Shown: piece by piece, positions 20,187 through 32,300 of the stretch
Position numbering within the stretch: the stretch's first letter is position 1
Layout of the letters: each line of letters opens with the position of its first letter
Assembly (NCBI GenBank): GCA_002118135.1
Contig: BDIU01000219.1
Location: 125,243-189,242, forward strand
Direction of reading: 5' to 3'
Length of the DNA stretch: 64,000 nucleotides
DNA from: Trebouxia sp. TZW2008
Lineage: Eukaryota > Chlorophyta > Trebouxiophyceae > Trebouxiales > Trebouxiaceae
Notes under the pieces: model-generated
Database searches by the model: none
What the model was told of the DNA's origin: nothing
Seen by the model: the letters and a program-made list of their open reading frames with translations, nothing else
Position numbers and translations under genes: made by a program

Positions 20187-23100
20187 CTAAATGCTTTGAA
20201 GAATCCTTCTATTGATGTTGAATATTCTCAGGATGACAAATGCAGCAGCATACATCAGAACTGTTGCAACAGCCAGCATTCCAAAGTTGCGCCACAGCAT
20301 CTTACTGACCTTAGCTGAAGGTATGATTATAGACTTGAGGTCATTGGTCAATATAAAGAGGCGGTGGGAGACAAAGACATACACTGCAGCACAAACAAGC
20401 CTCATCAACATTGGTCCTTGTTTGAGTAAGCATTAAGCACAGCTTAGCTCAGCTTGAGACTCAAAAAACACTTGGACATGAGAGTATCTGCGACCCCACT
20501 CACACCTAAGCTGATGCTTACCTCAATTTGACATGCACAACAATGCTTACACATTGCAGAGACAGCTTGTCTGGCAACTACTGGATGAAGTACAGGCAAT
20601 CTGAGCAACCTTTTAGGCCTCGCGTCTGCGTCATGCCCCAAAGCAACATTGTGTGCATACCAGGCAAAACAGGCAACAAGAATGCAAAACAATCAGCCGA
20701 TTCTTGAGCAATACCATGCAGAACAGGCAACAACCAGCATTCCAACATAACTGTGTGCGCAGACCATGCATTGAATACAAATTGTGTACAAGGCCAACAT
20801 GCCATCTCAAACGGGACACCCACCTGCCGTGCTGGCAGCAAAGTTTAGTAGGGGGTAGTTTGACGGGAAGAACGTCAGCAGCATCTTTGGCTGACCATTT
20901 GGTATGCCAGTAGCCAGCCAGGTGTGAAACTGTGAAATGTACGTCTCCAGTGTGATACATCCCAGCCAGCCGTATAGACTCAGGGAGAAGTGTCGCATCG
21001 AGGGGGTCATATTGCGAAGGATCACCCATAGTGTGATCGGGATCCAGGACGTGTATGGATGCACTCTGTTGTAGTCACGCTTGGGCAGTCGGTAGATGTA
21101 GTGGTACCAAAGCGCAAAGCAGCCCAAGGTTGCTGCAAACACACACAACCTGAAGTCACAATCGGGCAGCCATATAGGCTCAGGGACAATTATTGCATGG
21201 AAAGGTCTCATGTTGCGTAGGATCACCCATAGTGTTATGGGGATCCAGGAGATGCATGCAGTTGGTAGATTCAGGGGCGACAAACCGCAAAACAGCCCAA
21301 CGCTGCTGCAAGCACAAGCAGAGTGTCATGTGGCGCATGATTGGCCAGAGAGTGATGGGGAAGCAGAACGTGTATGGGTGCACTTTGTCTAGACACGCTT
21401 GGGCAATCGGTGGATGTAGTTGTACCAAAGCTGGGACGTTGGTAAGCAGAGCAAGCCGTAAGTTTATGATGTCAAGCAGAAGAGAGTGAAAGCAAAGGCA
21501 GAGACTATCCACAGGTTCTCGCCTATGACAGTGATTGTGCGGATGGCAACTCTGGCTTGCAGGGAAAGCTTATCAATGCGCTGCAGTGCAGCCTCAAAGC
21601 TAGGGTGCGGGTAAGCAGAGCAATGCATAAGCTCATGATGTCAGGTACAAGAAAGTGAAAACACAGGCAGATACTGTCCAAGGATTCTCACCTTCAACAC
21701 TCATTGTGCAAATGGCAACTCTGGCTTGTAAGGACAGCTTGTCAATGCGCGGCAGTGCAGCCTCAAAGCTAGGATGCAGGTGAGCAGAGCAATGCACAGC
21801 TTTGTGATGTCGAGTACAACAAAGTGTCAACGCCAAAGCATAATGAAGGTTTCACACAAAAACAGAGTCATGTACACCTCTCACCTGTTACAATCATTGT
21901 GCGGATAGCTATTCTGGCACGTAAGGACAGCTTGTCAACGCGTTGCAGTGCGGCCTCAAAGCTGGGGTGCAAGTAGGCGAATAGCATGCCGTGAATCCAG
22001 ACATAGCGATCCAAAGATGACCTGAAGTACCACTCTGCAAAGCACAACCCAATGCGTAGCTGCAGATCATTGTCTTGAGCACGCCTCAGATCAGAAGCAT
22101 GGGTTGCGGCAGAGCAAACAGATGCCGTGATGGCAGACTCATTGGTCCAAGAAACACGTGAGACACCATTCTGCAAGCACAGCAATATTGTTTGGCACAC
22201 ATCAGATCAGAAGCATGGAGTGCAAGCAAGCAAACAGCATGCAGTGGATCCAGAGATAGCGGTCCAAGGAGGATCTGAAGTGCCACTCTGCAGAGCCAAA
22301 ATCAGTGTTCAGCTTTTGGACGCGTGAGCAGGGTATAACCAATAGCCTCTGTTACAATGTTGCATCTGAATAGTATACACCTTACAGCTACAATAGACAG
22401 CCGCTCCTCATGTGCATCGACTAAAACAAGCTGATGTTTATGCTGCATGCCAATACCTTTCAACTGTCGCAGGTGGCGTAAGCCAAGTGACATTTTGCAA
22501 ATGGCGTGTTGCAGATGTCTTACCATGTAGGACATCATTTGTAGTGTTGCGAGGGTCTGAGTAACCCATGAGCCATTTGAAAGGGCTCCAAATGGCGTAG
22601 AAGACAGGTTTTACATCCCAGCACACAAACACAACCCCCACAGAAAGTAGCAACCTGCAGCATTGTGAAAATTGTGAAAAGACAAGCAAAATTCTCACAG
22701 GGCAGCAGCTTGCAACGCCAATGTAGTGTCATGACACAAACACGCCAACAGTAAGGAGCCAACACACATAATCCAGACACTGCATCCAGCTGCAAAATCT
22801 CAAGAGCCGCATGTCGTACTTGCCACATCAGCATTTGTGTGCATGACATCATAGTGACGTTCTGTCATTGCTGAGCAGCAGCAGCAGCAGCAGCAGCAGC
22901 AGGGCCTTAGAGATAAGTGGAATGCGCAAAGGCTTACTTGCAGATGATGCCAGCCTGAGTTTTGTTGTATCTGTGGCCCAAGCCCAGCGCAGCATACACC
23001 ATGATGGTGAAGAGGGTGTACATGGGGTAGATGTAATGAGAAGAAGAGCAGGAGTGAGAACAAGAAAAGAAACAAGATCGAGAAGAATTGACAAAGGCTC

Positions 23101-26100
23101 ACTTGCAGATGATGCCGGCCCTGGTTTTGTTGTATCTGTGGCCCAGGCCCAGGGCAGCATACACCATGATGGTGAACAGGGTGTGCATGGGGCAGATGTA
23201 GTACAGCATGTAGCTGTTCTGCAGCACAATGCACACCAGAACCACCAGGAAGTTCAGCCGCCACATCATCTGGCAAAATCTGCATTGCTTGCAAACCCTG
23301 TTGTTGTTACTGCTTCCTCAAAGCTTTATTACTGCTTCCTTAAAAGTTTGTTACTGCTTTCTTAAAGCTCAGTGTAGCATACAAGATGATGATGAAAAGA
23401 GTGTGCATTAGCTGCTCTGTAGCACGATGCACACCAGCACCACAAGAAAGTGCAGGCGCCACATCATCTGGCAAAACCTGCAATAAATTCAGAAGATTCA
23501 CACAATATCCAAGGATACGTACAAGGATTACAGAATCATTATTGCAAACGAGATAAACAATCAAACATGAGCATCCAGGCGATTGTGGATGTGGCCATGT
23601 GCTCATGTGCGTCTCTCTTTGCAGGCTTGCAGTCGAGCTCGCAACAAATGTGCTATAGGCAAGCTTATGGCCTGGCAATGTCAGTCTGCAGTTGCAGCAG
23701 GGGCAAAGTAACTGCTTTTTTCTCTCATGTAATCCGCATACAACACTACAAGTAACCATGCCCGAGCTACGTGCAGTAACAATAGTGAGTGAAGTCAGGT
23801 CAAAGCAAGTCAGTACGCAGTGGTAAGTAACAACGTCAGTATCAGCAAACAACACAGCGAACAAGATTGAATGGGCTATCAAACGTAGGCTCAGCAAGCA
23901 GTCCGATGCAAAGTGATTGCCTGAAGCCCTTGCATGGTAAAGCATGCCCAACAGGCAGGCAAGCAATTGCTGTGGTGTTGAACAAAATGCACAGCTGTCC
24001 TTTATGTCATAAATTGCACACACTGTGCATTGACGAGCCCTTGAACACTAGTACATTCATCTCTTGATATGAGGCCACTTGATGTAAGGACAGTCTCAGT
24101 GTAAGGACAATGCAACTGGGAAGCAAGCACTGCATTCTGACGACAGAGGTACTTTCCAGTAAGGACAGCTTTTATTGAGATAAAAGGACATTTTCATTGG
24201 TACACAATGCAGTCATTATATTGAGATATGATGACTGTTCTGTATTTTGTGTCATGCATGGCACACAATAGACTAGAGCGGGATCTGGAGCACTGAGACT
24301 GTGCTTTGTGCAGACATTGACACAGGGATAGAGACCATACAAGTGAAGCAGTATGATCACCTGGGAAAGGCAAAGTCTCCTGTCTTGTAGTAGTAGGAGA
24401 AGTTGCCAAAGCCCGTCATCCAGACATATCCAGCAATGAACACTCTGATGGCATTGTAAACCTCCTTAGCCTCAAAGTAATGATACAGCAGAAACAGCAC
24501 CTGCAGTCAAACACTGCGTCTTTCTATCACAGCCATACAGCACCACATCAAGCTGTGGTAGTACACCTCCTTGGCCTCAAAATAATGGTACAGCAGAAAC
24601 AGCACCTGCAGTCAAATACTGCGTCTTTCTATCACAGCCATACAGCGCCACATCAAGCTGTGGTAGTACACCTCCTTGGCCTCAGAATAATGGTATAGCA
24701 GAAACAGCACCTGCAGTCAAATACTGCGTCTTTCTATCACAGCCATACAGCGCCACATCAAGCTGTGGTAGTACACCTCCCTGGCCTCAAAATAAATGGT
24801 AGAATAGAAGCAACACCCGAGCCAGTGACACGAGATCATTTGAAGGGTTTTAAAATGCTGGTTGCTGCTCTACAACTTTGCGTCCCAAGCGGCTGAATAA
24901 GCTTTGCCCGGCACTGACTTGTGAACCGTTGTCACAATGCTCGGTCTGGCAAAACAATACACACTGGAAATGCTATTGTTTGGCTGCATTTGGCTTTTGC
25001 ACATGAGTCCTGCATGCTGATCAGGCGCTCACCACGAAACAGCCGCAGCTGCTGCAGCATGTCAGTGGTTGATGTTTGGCCAGCAGCAGTTTACGCATAG
25101 CCCATAAGCTTTTTGTAGTCAAGTGTATTGGGAGGGATGGAGCATTCACTAAGCCAGGAAGTCTGATGAGGTACATCTGGCTCCTTGCCCAGGCTGTACA
25201 TTTGTTTGATGGCTTGGGAAATCAGATGATGTGTCTGGATATATATGCAGGATAGGTGCCATTCTGACTAATGAGCACTTAGTATTGCAGAAATGTTGTT
25301 CTGACCTGCATCCAGCCTTTCCATTCTTCTGTCTGCTGCCTGTTTAGCAGCACAGCCACCCTGCATTGCTTCATGGAGGTGAAGGCAGCAACCAAGGTCA
25401 ACCCCAGGAATATGAAGCCCAGCACATCCCTGCTATAGCTCTTTGCACCGTAGGGAAAGATAGTTGTTCGATCAGCAACATAGAACCACAACAATATGGT
25501 ACAGATCTCAACCCTGCAGCAGTGCGGTGAGGCTCTTTAAGGGTGTTGAGGAAGCGACAAGACACTGTTGGGCATGTAAAAGGAGTTGAGGCATCACAGA
25601 CTGTTGTTTTGTCTGACTTCCAGCAGCTCAGCGTTAGACGTTTGTTTGGTGATGCTCAATATAAGCCTACCTGACGAGACAGGACTTGTACCATGCACAC
25701 CTGGCAGTGTATGTTGGAACGTGTAATGATTGCTAGTATCATTGGACTGTGCATAAGATCACTGCAGAGTGGGGGACTTACACTGCCTTGAGGGCATGTT
25801 TGCTTTCTACAAGGGCTTGGTGATCAAGCACAAGACACCTGCATAGACATGACATCAGCGCAAGCCTTCACAGCATTGCGATGTATTTTAGTTTGGTGCA
25901 GGCTGCATCGGCGCTGCCATATGGTTTTGTACCTGACAAATCCACTATTTCTCACTCCAACGTGAGAATTTTGCTCTTTTGGGCCATCTGTAGACAACTG
26001 CAAGTCTGTTTGCTTAACACTCAGAGGCTGCACTGCAGGAGGGGACTCTTTGAGTGGGCCATGTTCCTCGTCTTGCAAGCCAGGCTTTCTGCCACGCCTG

Positions 26101-26365
26101 CAGCGTCAGATCTGAAGTTTTGCAGTGTTTCGGCTACGTGTAGTGATATAGGCTATTGCGTGCAGCACAAAGCGGCAATGATGCACCTGGTGCAATAGAG
26201 TAATTCCGCGTAGCCCCACAAAGCGAGGAAGCCGGCATAGGTCAGGAGGCAAGCGATCTGGCCAGGAGAGACACTTGCGCGCGGTTCCGACTCGCGCACC
26301 GCCAAAACGGCGCTGCTTACAGCGGTAGCCTCCAGCGCGAATCGATACAATGTTCGGCACGCGGG
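20187..26365 (-). CDS. RWA / CASD1-type polysaccharide O-acetyltransferase
   Basis: Multi-pass Golgi membrane protein that moves acetyl groups onto wall polysaccharides (plant REDUCED WALL ACETYLATION) or sialic acid (animal CASD1). Minus-strand exons: first exon ending 26187, then 26097-25933, 25838-25782, 25513-25306, 24500-24361, 23279-23103, 22654-22524, 22034-21885, 21132-20824, 20383-20187; all junction phases agree. Motifs: [20 protein letters not shown] at the N-terminus, [104 protein letters not shown] and [19 protein letters not shown]. The N-terminal esterase domain of CASD1 is absent, as in RWA proteins. No ATG was found in the open first exon (open from about 26365), so the true start lies in an unseen upstream exon. 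Exons 5, 6, 8 and 9 have tandem copies. Confidence 0.92.
21190..21440 (-). repeat. Two copies of RWA exon 9 (5' part)
   Basis: On the minus strand, 21190-21290 encodes [19 protein letters not shown] and 21320-21440 encodes [19 protein letters not shown]. Both match [20 protein letters not shown] in exon 9. They lie upstream of the real exon and contain stops in the flanking sequence. Confidence 0.85.
21526..21795 (-). repeat. Two copies of RWA exon 8 (3' part)
   Basis: Minus-strand copies encode [20 protein letters not shown] (about 21526-21611) and [20 protein letters not shown] (about 21693-21781), against [20 protein letters not shown] in exon 8. Each keeps a GTGAGAACC or GGCGAGAACC-like donor region. 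Confidence 0.85.
22203..22300 (-). repeat. Copy of RWA exon 8 (5' part)
   Basis: The minus strand encodes [20 protein letters not shown] and then drifts into a stop. It matches [20 protein letters not shown] at the exon-8 acceptor, including the CTCTGCAGAGTGG junction. Confidence 0.85.
22873..22904 (+). repeat. (AGC)n microsatellite
   Basis: About ten AGC units within an RWA intron; CTG repeat on the gene's coding strand. Confidence 0.95.
22935..23037 (-). repeat. Near-intact copy of RWA exon 6 (3' part)
   Basis: The minus strand encodes [20 protein letters not shown] then [14 protein letters not shown] and a GTAAGC donor, against [20 protein letters not shown] and [14 protein letters not shown] in exon 6 (23279-23103). 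The reading frame is open throughout the copy. Confidence 0.9.
23365..23480 (-). repeat. Decayed copy of RWA exon 6 (5' part)
   Basis: The minus strand carries [20 protein letters not shown] followed by a stop and CTLF. This matches [20 protein letters not shown] of exon 6, with an internal deletion of the MLYYICPM segment. Confidence 0.85.
24061..24240 (+). mobile_element. Mariner-like MITE copy
   Basis: Holds GATGTAAGGACAGTCTC, AGCACTGCATTCTGACGACA, and CAATGCAGTCATTA in the same order as the 18560-18738 copy. The terminal repeats are degraded. Lies in RWA intron 5. Confidence 0.7.
24501..24815 (-). repeat. 105-bp tandem repeat of the RWA exon-5 start
   Basis: Successive ~105-bp units at 24501, 24606 and 24711. 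On the coding strand each has TGCAGGTGCTGTTTCTGCTG (the exon-5 acceptor and first codons), then TACCATTATTTTGAGGCC-like text, and ends in CTGTGATAGAAAGACGCA. Exon 5 itself ends the array at 24500. Unit similarity is very high, so the expansion looks recent. Confidence 0.9.
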
Positions 26366-27207
26366 TCAAGCGCAAAGTCGTTCAATGTCAGCCCTACTCG
26401 GCTGTTTTTTACGTTCGCCTTCAAGGCTGACGGACGCTGACGGTCAGGCGCAAACACAAGGGCAATCAGGAGCACTCGACAGGGCAACTCGTGTGCAAGC
26501 CTTCCCGTCAGGACGACCGCTGAAGCGAAGGCTTCGATGCATAGTCTTGGACAAGGGGTTTGACTTTAGTCAACCCCAGTTTGTACACTGATGTCTTCAT
26601 GCAGGTGACAGTGGCCCCCTGGCAAGTGGCTTGCTTTGTAATGAAAATTGACACCCTGATAGACACCAATCTCTTGTACGGCCAGCGTGCGACGGCATCA
26701 CACAAAAGCGTGGAGGCCGCGCAAACAAAAGGGGCAGCCTGCAAAGTCAGATTGAATGCTGCTCTGCATACTGGCATCATATGATCATGCATCCTTATTG
26801 ACATAGTGAAAAAGTATGGCATGACAATCAGCTGATCGAACATGGAGCCAGATCGCAGTAAGCTTGGGGAAACGCAATGTTTTCTCAACGGGTGGACTCG
26901 CCACAAGTTCACAATATATGACGATGACCCCAATGGGTTTGCTTTCAGGCATAGCCTGGAACGCCGGGCGATGATATGCAGCATGCATACGCAGACCCAA
27001 TTCAATTGCATGCTGAGTGCTTCAAAGCAGTCGAACATGCATAAGCCATGCAAGATGAAGCTTTCAAGCGCATGATGTTACTGGCAGCCAGCAATTGCCT
27101 TGATCAAAGAGGCGCTCCGAAGCCATTCAGCATGGCCCCCGCTTTCAGCGCTCTGTGATCAATTGCGTGCAGTTGCAGGACTCTTGTTGCTGCTTGTGTC
27201 CTCGCAG
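26188..27207. promoter_or_regulatory. Head-to-head interval, RWA / EMC6, with a CpG-rich core
   Basis: It includes the upstream part of RWA exon 1 and the EMC6 5' flank. CG dinucleotides are dense at 26270-26530 (for example GCGCGCGGTTCCGACTCGCG) and scarce elsewhere. It should contain both promoters and the missing RWA first exon. The 181-codon minus-strand frame here matches no family. Confidence 0.4.
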
Positions 27208-27805
27208 ATGCTTCCTGGTCAGGAGGAGCCTGTTGCCCCGGTCAAAGGCGCTTTCGGCACGCAATTCCTGAACGGAACCCACATCCGAAACAACTTTACG
27301 ATAATCAGCTTCAAGTGAGTATGACACGAATGTCTGCGCAAAAGAGGTTCATGATTGCAATCTGCAAGAAGGCTTGCATGATGCAGCCGGGTCTTCGCTT
27401 CGCTGATTGCTGGACTGGCAACTGGCATTCTTGGTGTGACTGGTTGGGGTGGATTTGTATACTACTTCCTGGCTCACGTTTTGGTGAGCTATCGAACGAC
27501 AGCATTGATCAACAGTTTCAGGCTGTACTGGTGCAAGCTGCATCACTCAAGCTGATCAAGCTTGCTGGATGCAGCTGGGTCTACCTCTTTATTTGAAAGC
27601 AAAGCGTCGTCCAACTGACTACCTTCAATCAGCGTGAGTGCCACACTTTGAAAAACTGTTGGCTTGACGCGTTGCCTATGCACTGTGATGTCAACGTGTT
27701 TCATGCAGGCGGTCCTTGTGGCTTGATGAGGTCCTCACAAGCACCTCTCTCCTGACGTTCATTCTTTTCTGGACTTTGACGCACAACTTTGTGCATCTCT
27801 TCTAG
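27208..27805 (+). CDS. EMC6: ER membrane protein complex subunit 6 (EMC6)
   Basis: Small two-to-three-pass subunit of the EMC insertase, which places transmembrane helices into the ER membrane. Exons: 27208-27314, 27387-27483, 27575-27633, 27709-27805, all phases agree (119 aa; family about 110). Recognisable parts: NGTHIRNNFTIISFN-RVFAS, the conserved glycine-rich helix ATGILGVTGWGGFVYYFLAH, KAKRRPTDY, and the C-terminal helix LLTFILFWTLTHNFVHLF. The ATG directly follows a CGCAG, so a spliced 5' UTR is possible. It is the most compact gene in the window, and no exon copies were seen. Confidence 0.9.
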
Positions 27806-29368
27806 GTGAATTTCAATCAAACCCAGGATGTTGAGCATCTGTGACATCAGCATGACATCTGTTGTTGGCATTTGCAATGCCAGGGTCTGACTTGCTTGCA
27901 CACTGCATGAGTAAGTTACATCCCGCAACTTGAAAGCTTGTCAAAGTCAAACATGCCTTTCAACTTGCAAGGTATGCCTCGTGGCTCATTGTGCTATAGC
28001 ATGGCTGATGCCCTCGTTGCCTTCAGCATACCATAAACCCGACACTCAAGGCTTCTTGACCTTCCATGCTCAATACAAATGGTTTGGGGTAGCACAGGAC
28101 CGAACATGCTGGCAACTGTTGATTGCTCAGTACGCACCTAGCTGGGCCTGCTGAGCCTGTCTAGCATGCGTCAACAATTGCAAAGGCTTTTTGACCTTGC
28201 AACTTCACGAGAGCCTGGCCTTCGTGACGCATGCACAACAAATGTTGTATACTTAAGCCTGTGCTTGTGCTTGATCAAGCAAGCACAAAAATTGTCCATG
28301 TCTTCATGATGCAGATTGTCCCATCTGCCTTCTTTGACTCACATTCTCAAAGTGTGTGTGTGTGTGTGAGAGATGCAACTGTGTGAAACAGCAGCATAGT
28401 CAGGCTTGCTTGTGGCTGTGCAGGTCCACTTAAGCGCCTATCTCCTCACCAGCTGTGATGACTCAGTTGCTGGCAGTATCTGCACCACTAGCTGTGGCAA
28501 CTAAGTACCTGTGCAAGGGTCTACACCATCATACACACTACAGGACGTATCACTAAATCTACAAGTATAAATCTGGGGCAAAACATCTGCCTATTCTGGA
28601 TGCATCTTACCTTAGTGCCTCCTCCAACAAGATTGGCATAAGACCATTATTGGCCTGGTGATTTCTATCCGGAGATGATGGTGGACTATCCTGTGCATCA
28701 TGCTGCGCTACATGCTATGAAGTTAATCAGCAACCAGTGGGCATTAAGCTCAGAAACGTATAGAAACAGTCAGCTTCTGATACAAGAGACACAATCAGCA
28801 GCTTGTGCTGCACGCAGCAGTCAAACAATTGAGAAGTGCCCACTGATGCTCAGGCCAGTGTGAATGAGCTGCAATGCTGCCTGCCCAGAATGACAGATGC
28901 ATCTGCTGATGACAGACGTCATGCCCTTGCAACCTGTTTTGCCACACAACATGCTTGTTCATTGCTGCCTGCAGCAAATCGTTTTTCCTCATGCCGACGT
29001 TGTGTAGTGTAGTGACTTACTATGGCACTGCTCATTGACAAGGTCGCTGGTTTGGCATGCGCATGGTTCCAGTTGCAGAAAGTCATTGCAGGCTCAACCT
29101 GACACAGCAGAGAGCAGAGCCCCGCTGTGTGCCCCCCACATTGTGCTCGTCTTCTTCGGACCTGGCCAAGACTTTTCAGATTCCTGCCGCGGACAGCGCC
29201 CTCGATCGTTGTTACGCGCAGCACCACGACGTGCACAGAGATTGAGCGCACAGCGTGAGCCAAACTACCACCGCTGCTGCGGGGCGGGGTGGCCTGTGGC
29301 AAGAGTCGCTGCGTGCATTGTAGATTGCATCAGCGGGGCGAGCCCAGGCAAGAACTGGCAGCCTCGTG
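27806..29368. other. Intergenic region, EMC6 / DHCR7
   Basis: Same-strand neighbours. It contains a reverse family-2 repeat (28110-28180), a short (TG)8 at 28356-28372 and, towards 29110-29330, a CpG-rich stretch that probably marks the DHCR7 promoter. No coding exon could be supported. Confidence 0.45.
28110..28180 (-). repeat. Dispersed repeat family 2, reverse copy
   Basis: TTGATTGCTCAGTACGCACC followed by TAGCTGGGCCTGCTGAGCC and TGTCTAGCATGCG is the reverse complement of the family core seen at 36030 and 49010. Confidence 0.75.
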
Positions 29369-32300
29369 ATGACCGTCACTCGAAGAAGTCAGGTCAAGGC
29401 TGAAAATGGCAAGGAGAGCCTATCAGAAGCATTTGCACCTCTTCAGGACTTGCAGTTGTCAGAGACCGTCGAGAAAGTCCGCTCATGGGCTGAGAGCAAC
29501 GGAACTGGCGATCGAAAGGGCGTGTGGGGCATCAGCGGGGCAGCGGGAACTTTACTGTCCGTCATAGGCACGCTGGCGCTGATGATCTGCTGCCCGATGT
29601 TCGCGATCTACATGTGGGTTTCTGTCTGAGCGCTGCAGGACTTTGCCAACGGTGAACCTGTCGATACCGATCACCCTTCAATCTTTTCTTCAGCTCTTCT
29701 TAGCCCGCAGGTGGTTCACCTTTACCCAGCTCGACGGCTCTTTGAAGAAGTTTGTAGGCTTCGCCCAGACCGAGGGTTTCCAAGGTCTCTGGCAGGCGTG
29801 GCCACAGCCTAGCCTTGAGGCATGGGTCACCTTAGTCTGTTTTGGTCTGTTTGAGGCTGCACTACAGCGCTTTGTGCCAGGCAAACGCTTTGAGGGCCCT
29901 GTGACTCCCAACGGCAACATCCCTGTCTACAAGGTAAATGCAACCAGGCTATATATTTGCTTGACATGTTCTGCCAGCTCTCACGAACTTGTACAAGCTT
30001 CTCTCCTGTGCTGCAGGCCAATGGTATCAGCTGTTACTTCATCACATTGGCAGCTTTCTTTACTGCATGGAGGTACGAGTCAGCACATTACAGGTTATGC
30101 AGCAACAAACAGTCACCTGCTGCATACATGCCATGCAAACGCTTGTTCCATCATTACACAGAGTAGCTTAGTACAGCGGCGTAAGCAACTGCAAAATTCA
30201 CGTTCTGTGCAAATTGTGTGCATATGCATCAGCTCAGGTGTGAGTGGTGTCACGGATACTGTCATGCGCAATTGACCTTTGAGTCCCATACAGAGATGCA
30301 TAGCACAAAGAAGTAGCTCTTTGAAGCGTCCGTAAGCATTTATTCTCATATGGCTGCAGAACATAAGACCAGTCTTCTCTGTGCGCAAGCTGATGCAACT
30401 CACACACATTGCATCTTGCAATGTAGGAGCGGGTTGTGGAACCCTGGCAGGGTATATGACCTGTTTGGTGAGATGCTGGCAGCTCTCAACACCTTCAGTC
30501 TGATCTTCTGTGTCTTCTTGAATGTCAAGGTGAGTCTCTTTCTCATATATGCTGCCAGTGCATGCAGCCTGCATAGGCACAACAGATCAAACTGACTGGG
30601 CTGCAAAGAGCACGCTATTAGAAGCAAGTCTCCTGCTCAAGAGCCAAGTAGTACATTTGACAGCAGTAACACTGAGGACGTACCAAAGCGTCTTCAGGCA
30701 CACATGCCTGCAAGGCCAAGATCCTCTCCACAGTCTTGCTTCTTTGTTGGTGCCCGATGTCAACACAATGCCTGAGCACAGCTTGGCCTATGATCGATGC
30801 AAATCCAAAGCTGGCATGTCCTTGTAACCTTTGCAGATGTGCCAGCTTGTTGTTCTGTGATTGTCGCTCATGCAAGTTGCCATGACATCTGACATTGCTG
30901 CAGGGACAGTTGATTGCTTCTGTACGTATTCAGTTGGGCCTGCTGAGCCTTGCCCAGCCCGCGTTTCTAATGAATGAATGGATGATTTGCTGCAGGGGTA
31001 TGTAGCGCCTTCCAGCTCAGATTCAGGCAGCACAGGCAGCTTCATCTACAACTTCTTCTGGGGTAAGCTGTGCATCTGCCATGCAAACATTGATTGGGGA
31101 AAGCAAATGGCAACAAGCTTTGTCCTTACATTATGCATGCCATACAAGTGTTGTCTGAGGATAGCAAAGGTTCAGAAACTGCGTCGCATTCTGGCAACAT
31201 GACGCACCTGAATCAAACCGTCATGACCAGCTCAGTAAGCTCTGATGCACGTTGGTGCAATGGTTGTCAACCTGCCTGTGCACATGTGCTTCAGCATGTC
31301 AAACAGATCAAATGGAATGTATAGCATGCTGTTTGAGCAGGCCCAGTTCTGTCAGACAACGTTCATCAAAGTTGCAGCAGCACTTTACCCAGACTGCAGC
31401 TGTCTTACCGCCTGCCTAGTCATGAAACATCAGTCAATGTCATGTCAGCAGGTTGCCAGACCCTGCTTTGCTTTTTGTGCCATTGAGCTGACTCTGTCAT
31501 AAAGGTCATGAGCATGCAGACAACATATCCTTGGTTTGCAGCAAAGAGGTTGTCTTAAGCATGCAGACAGCCTTAAATCATACTGGCCTTTGCATGGAAG
31601 GTCACATTGTCAGATGCTTGGGATGTGTCACAACATGCCTGTTACCTTTAGCAGTGCGCTTCTGCAGTAGCTGCTGGTCGATTGCAGCTCCTATCCACCT
31701 CAGCTCTTTCTTAGCAGTGAAGTCGCACGTGTCTTTGCCAAGTCCTCTCAGCTGCGTCGCCAAACCCAAGAAAGCTTTGACCTCAGTGTTGAGATCATGT
31801 TTGCAATTGTCGACATTAAGTCAGCTGCTGCAACAGCTTTGCAGACAGCTGAAACAGGTAACAGGAATTCATCAGCGAAGCTGTTACGGCCCTATTGTCC
31901 AAGCTGAGGCTGTGCTTGCAGTTGGTGGAAGCAGGTCAACTGAGCTTTAGGCTTTGAACCTGCAGATAAGATAGCTACGCAGTGTCAGCAGTTTTGATAT
32001 GCTTGTACAGAAAGACATGCAAGGACTGGCTCTTGTCCTATGTGTCAGCTGAGCAATTGGCTTCTGCAGTAGCTGCTGGTAGGCAGGTTTGTTCAAGTCA
32101 AGTCCAATTTCAGCTCTGCAATCAGAGCCAAAACAGCTTTGGTTGCATGGCTGCACTTGGACTCTGCTTGCATTTGCCGGCAACAAGTCAGCTGCTGCAA
32201 AGCTGAATGATCAGCTGCAACAGGTACATCATCAGTGAAGCTGTGACAGCCCTGTTGTCCAAGCTGAGAAATGACCATGCTTGCAGTTGCTGGAAACAGG

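Noticed and set aside
23340..24023. 227-codon minus-strand open frame
   Set aside because: Mostly intron plus an out-of-frame decayed copy of RWA exon 6.
26508..27053. 181-codon open frame on the minus strand between RWA and EMC6
   Set aside because: No family resemblance, Cys/His/Ser-rich shadow composition, and overlap with the presumed promoter region.
29057..29245. Small open frame upstream of DHCR7
   Set aside because: CpG-rich promoter-proximal sequence, no family match, no splice link to the reductase.
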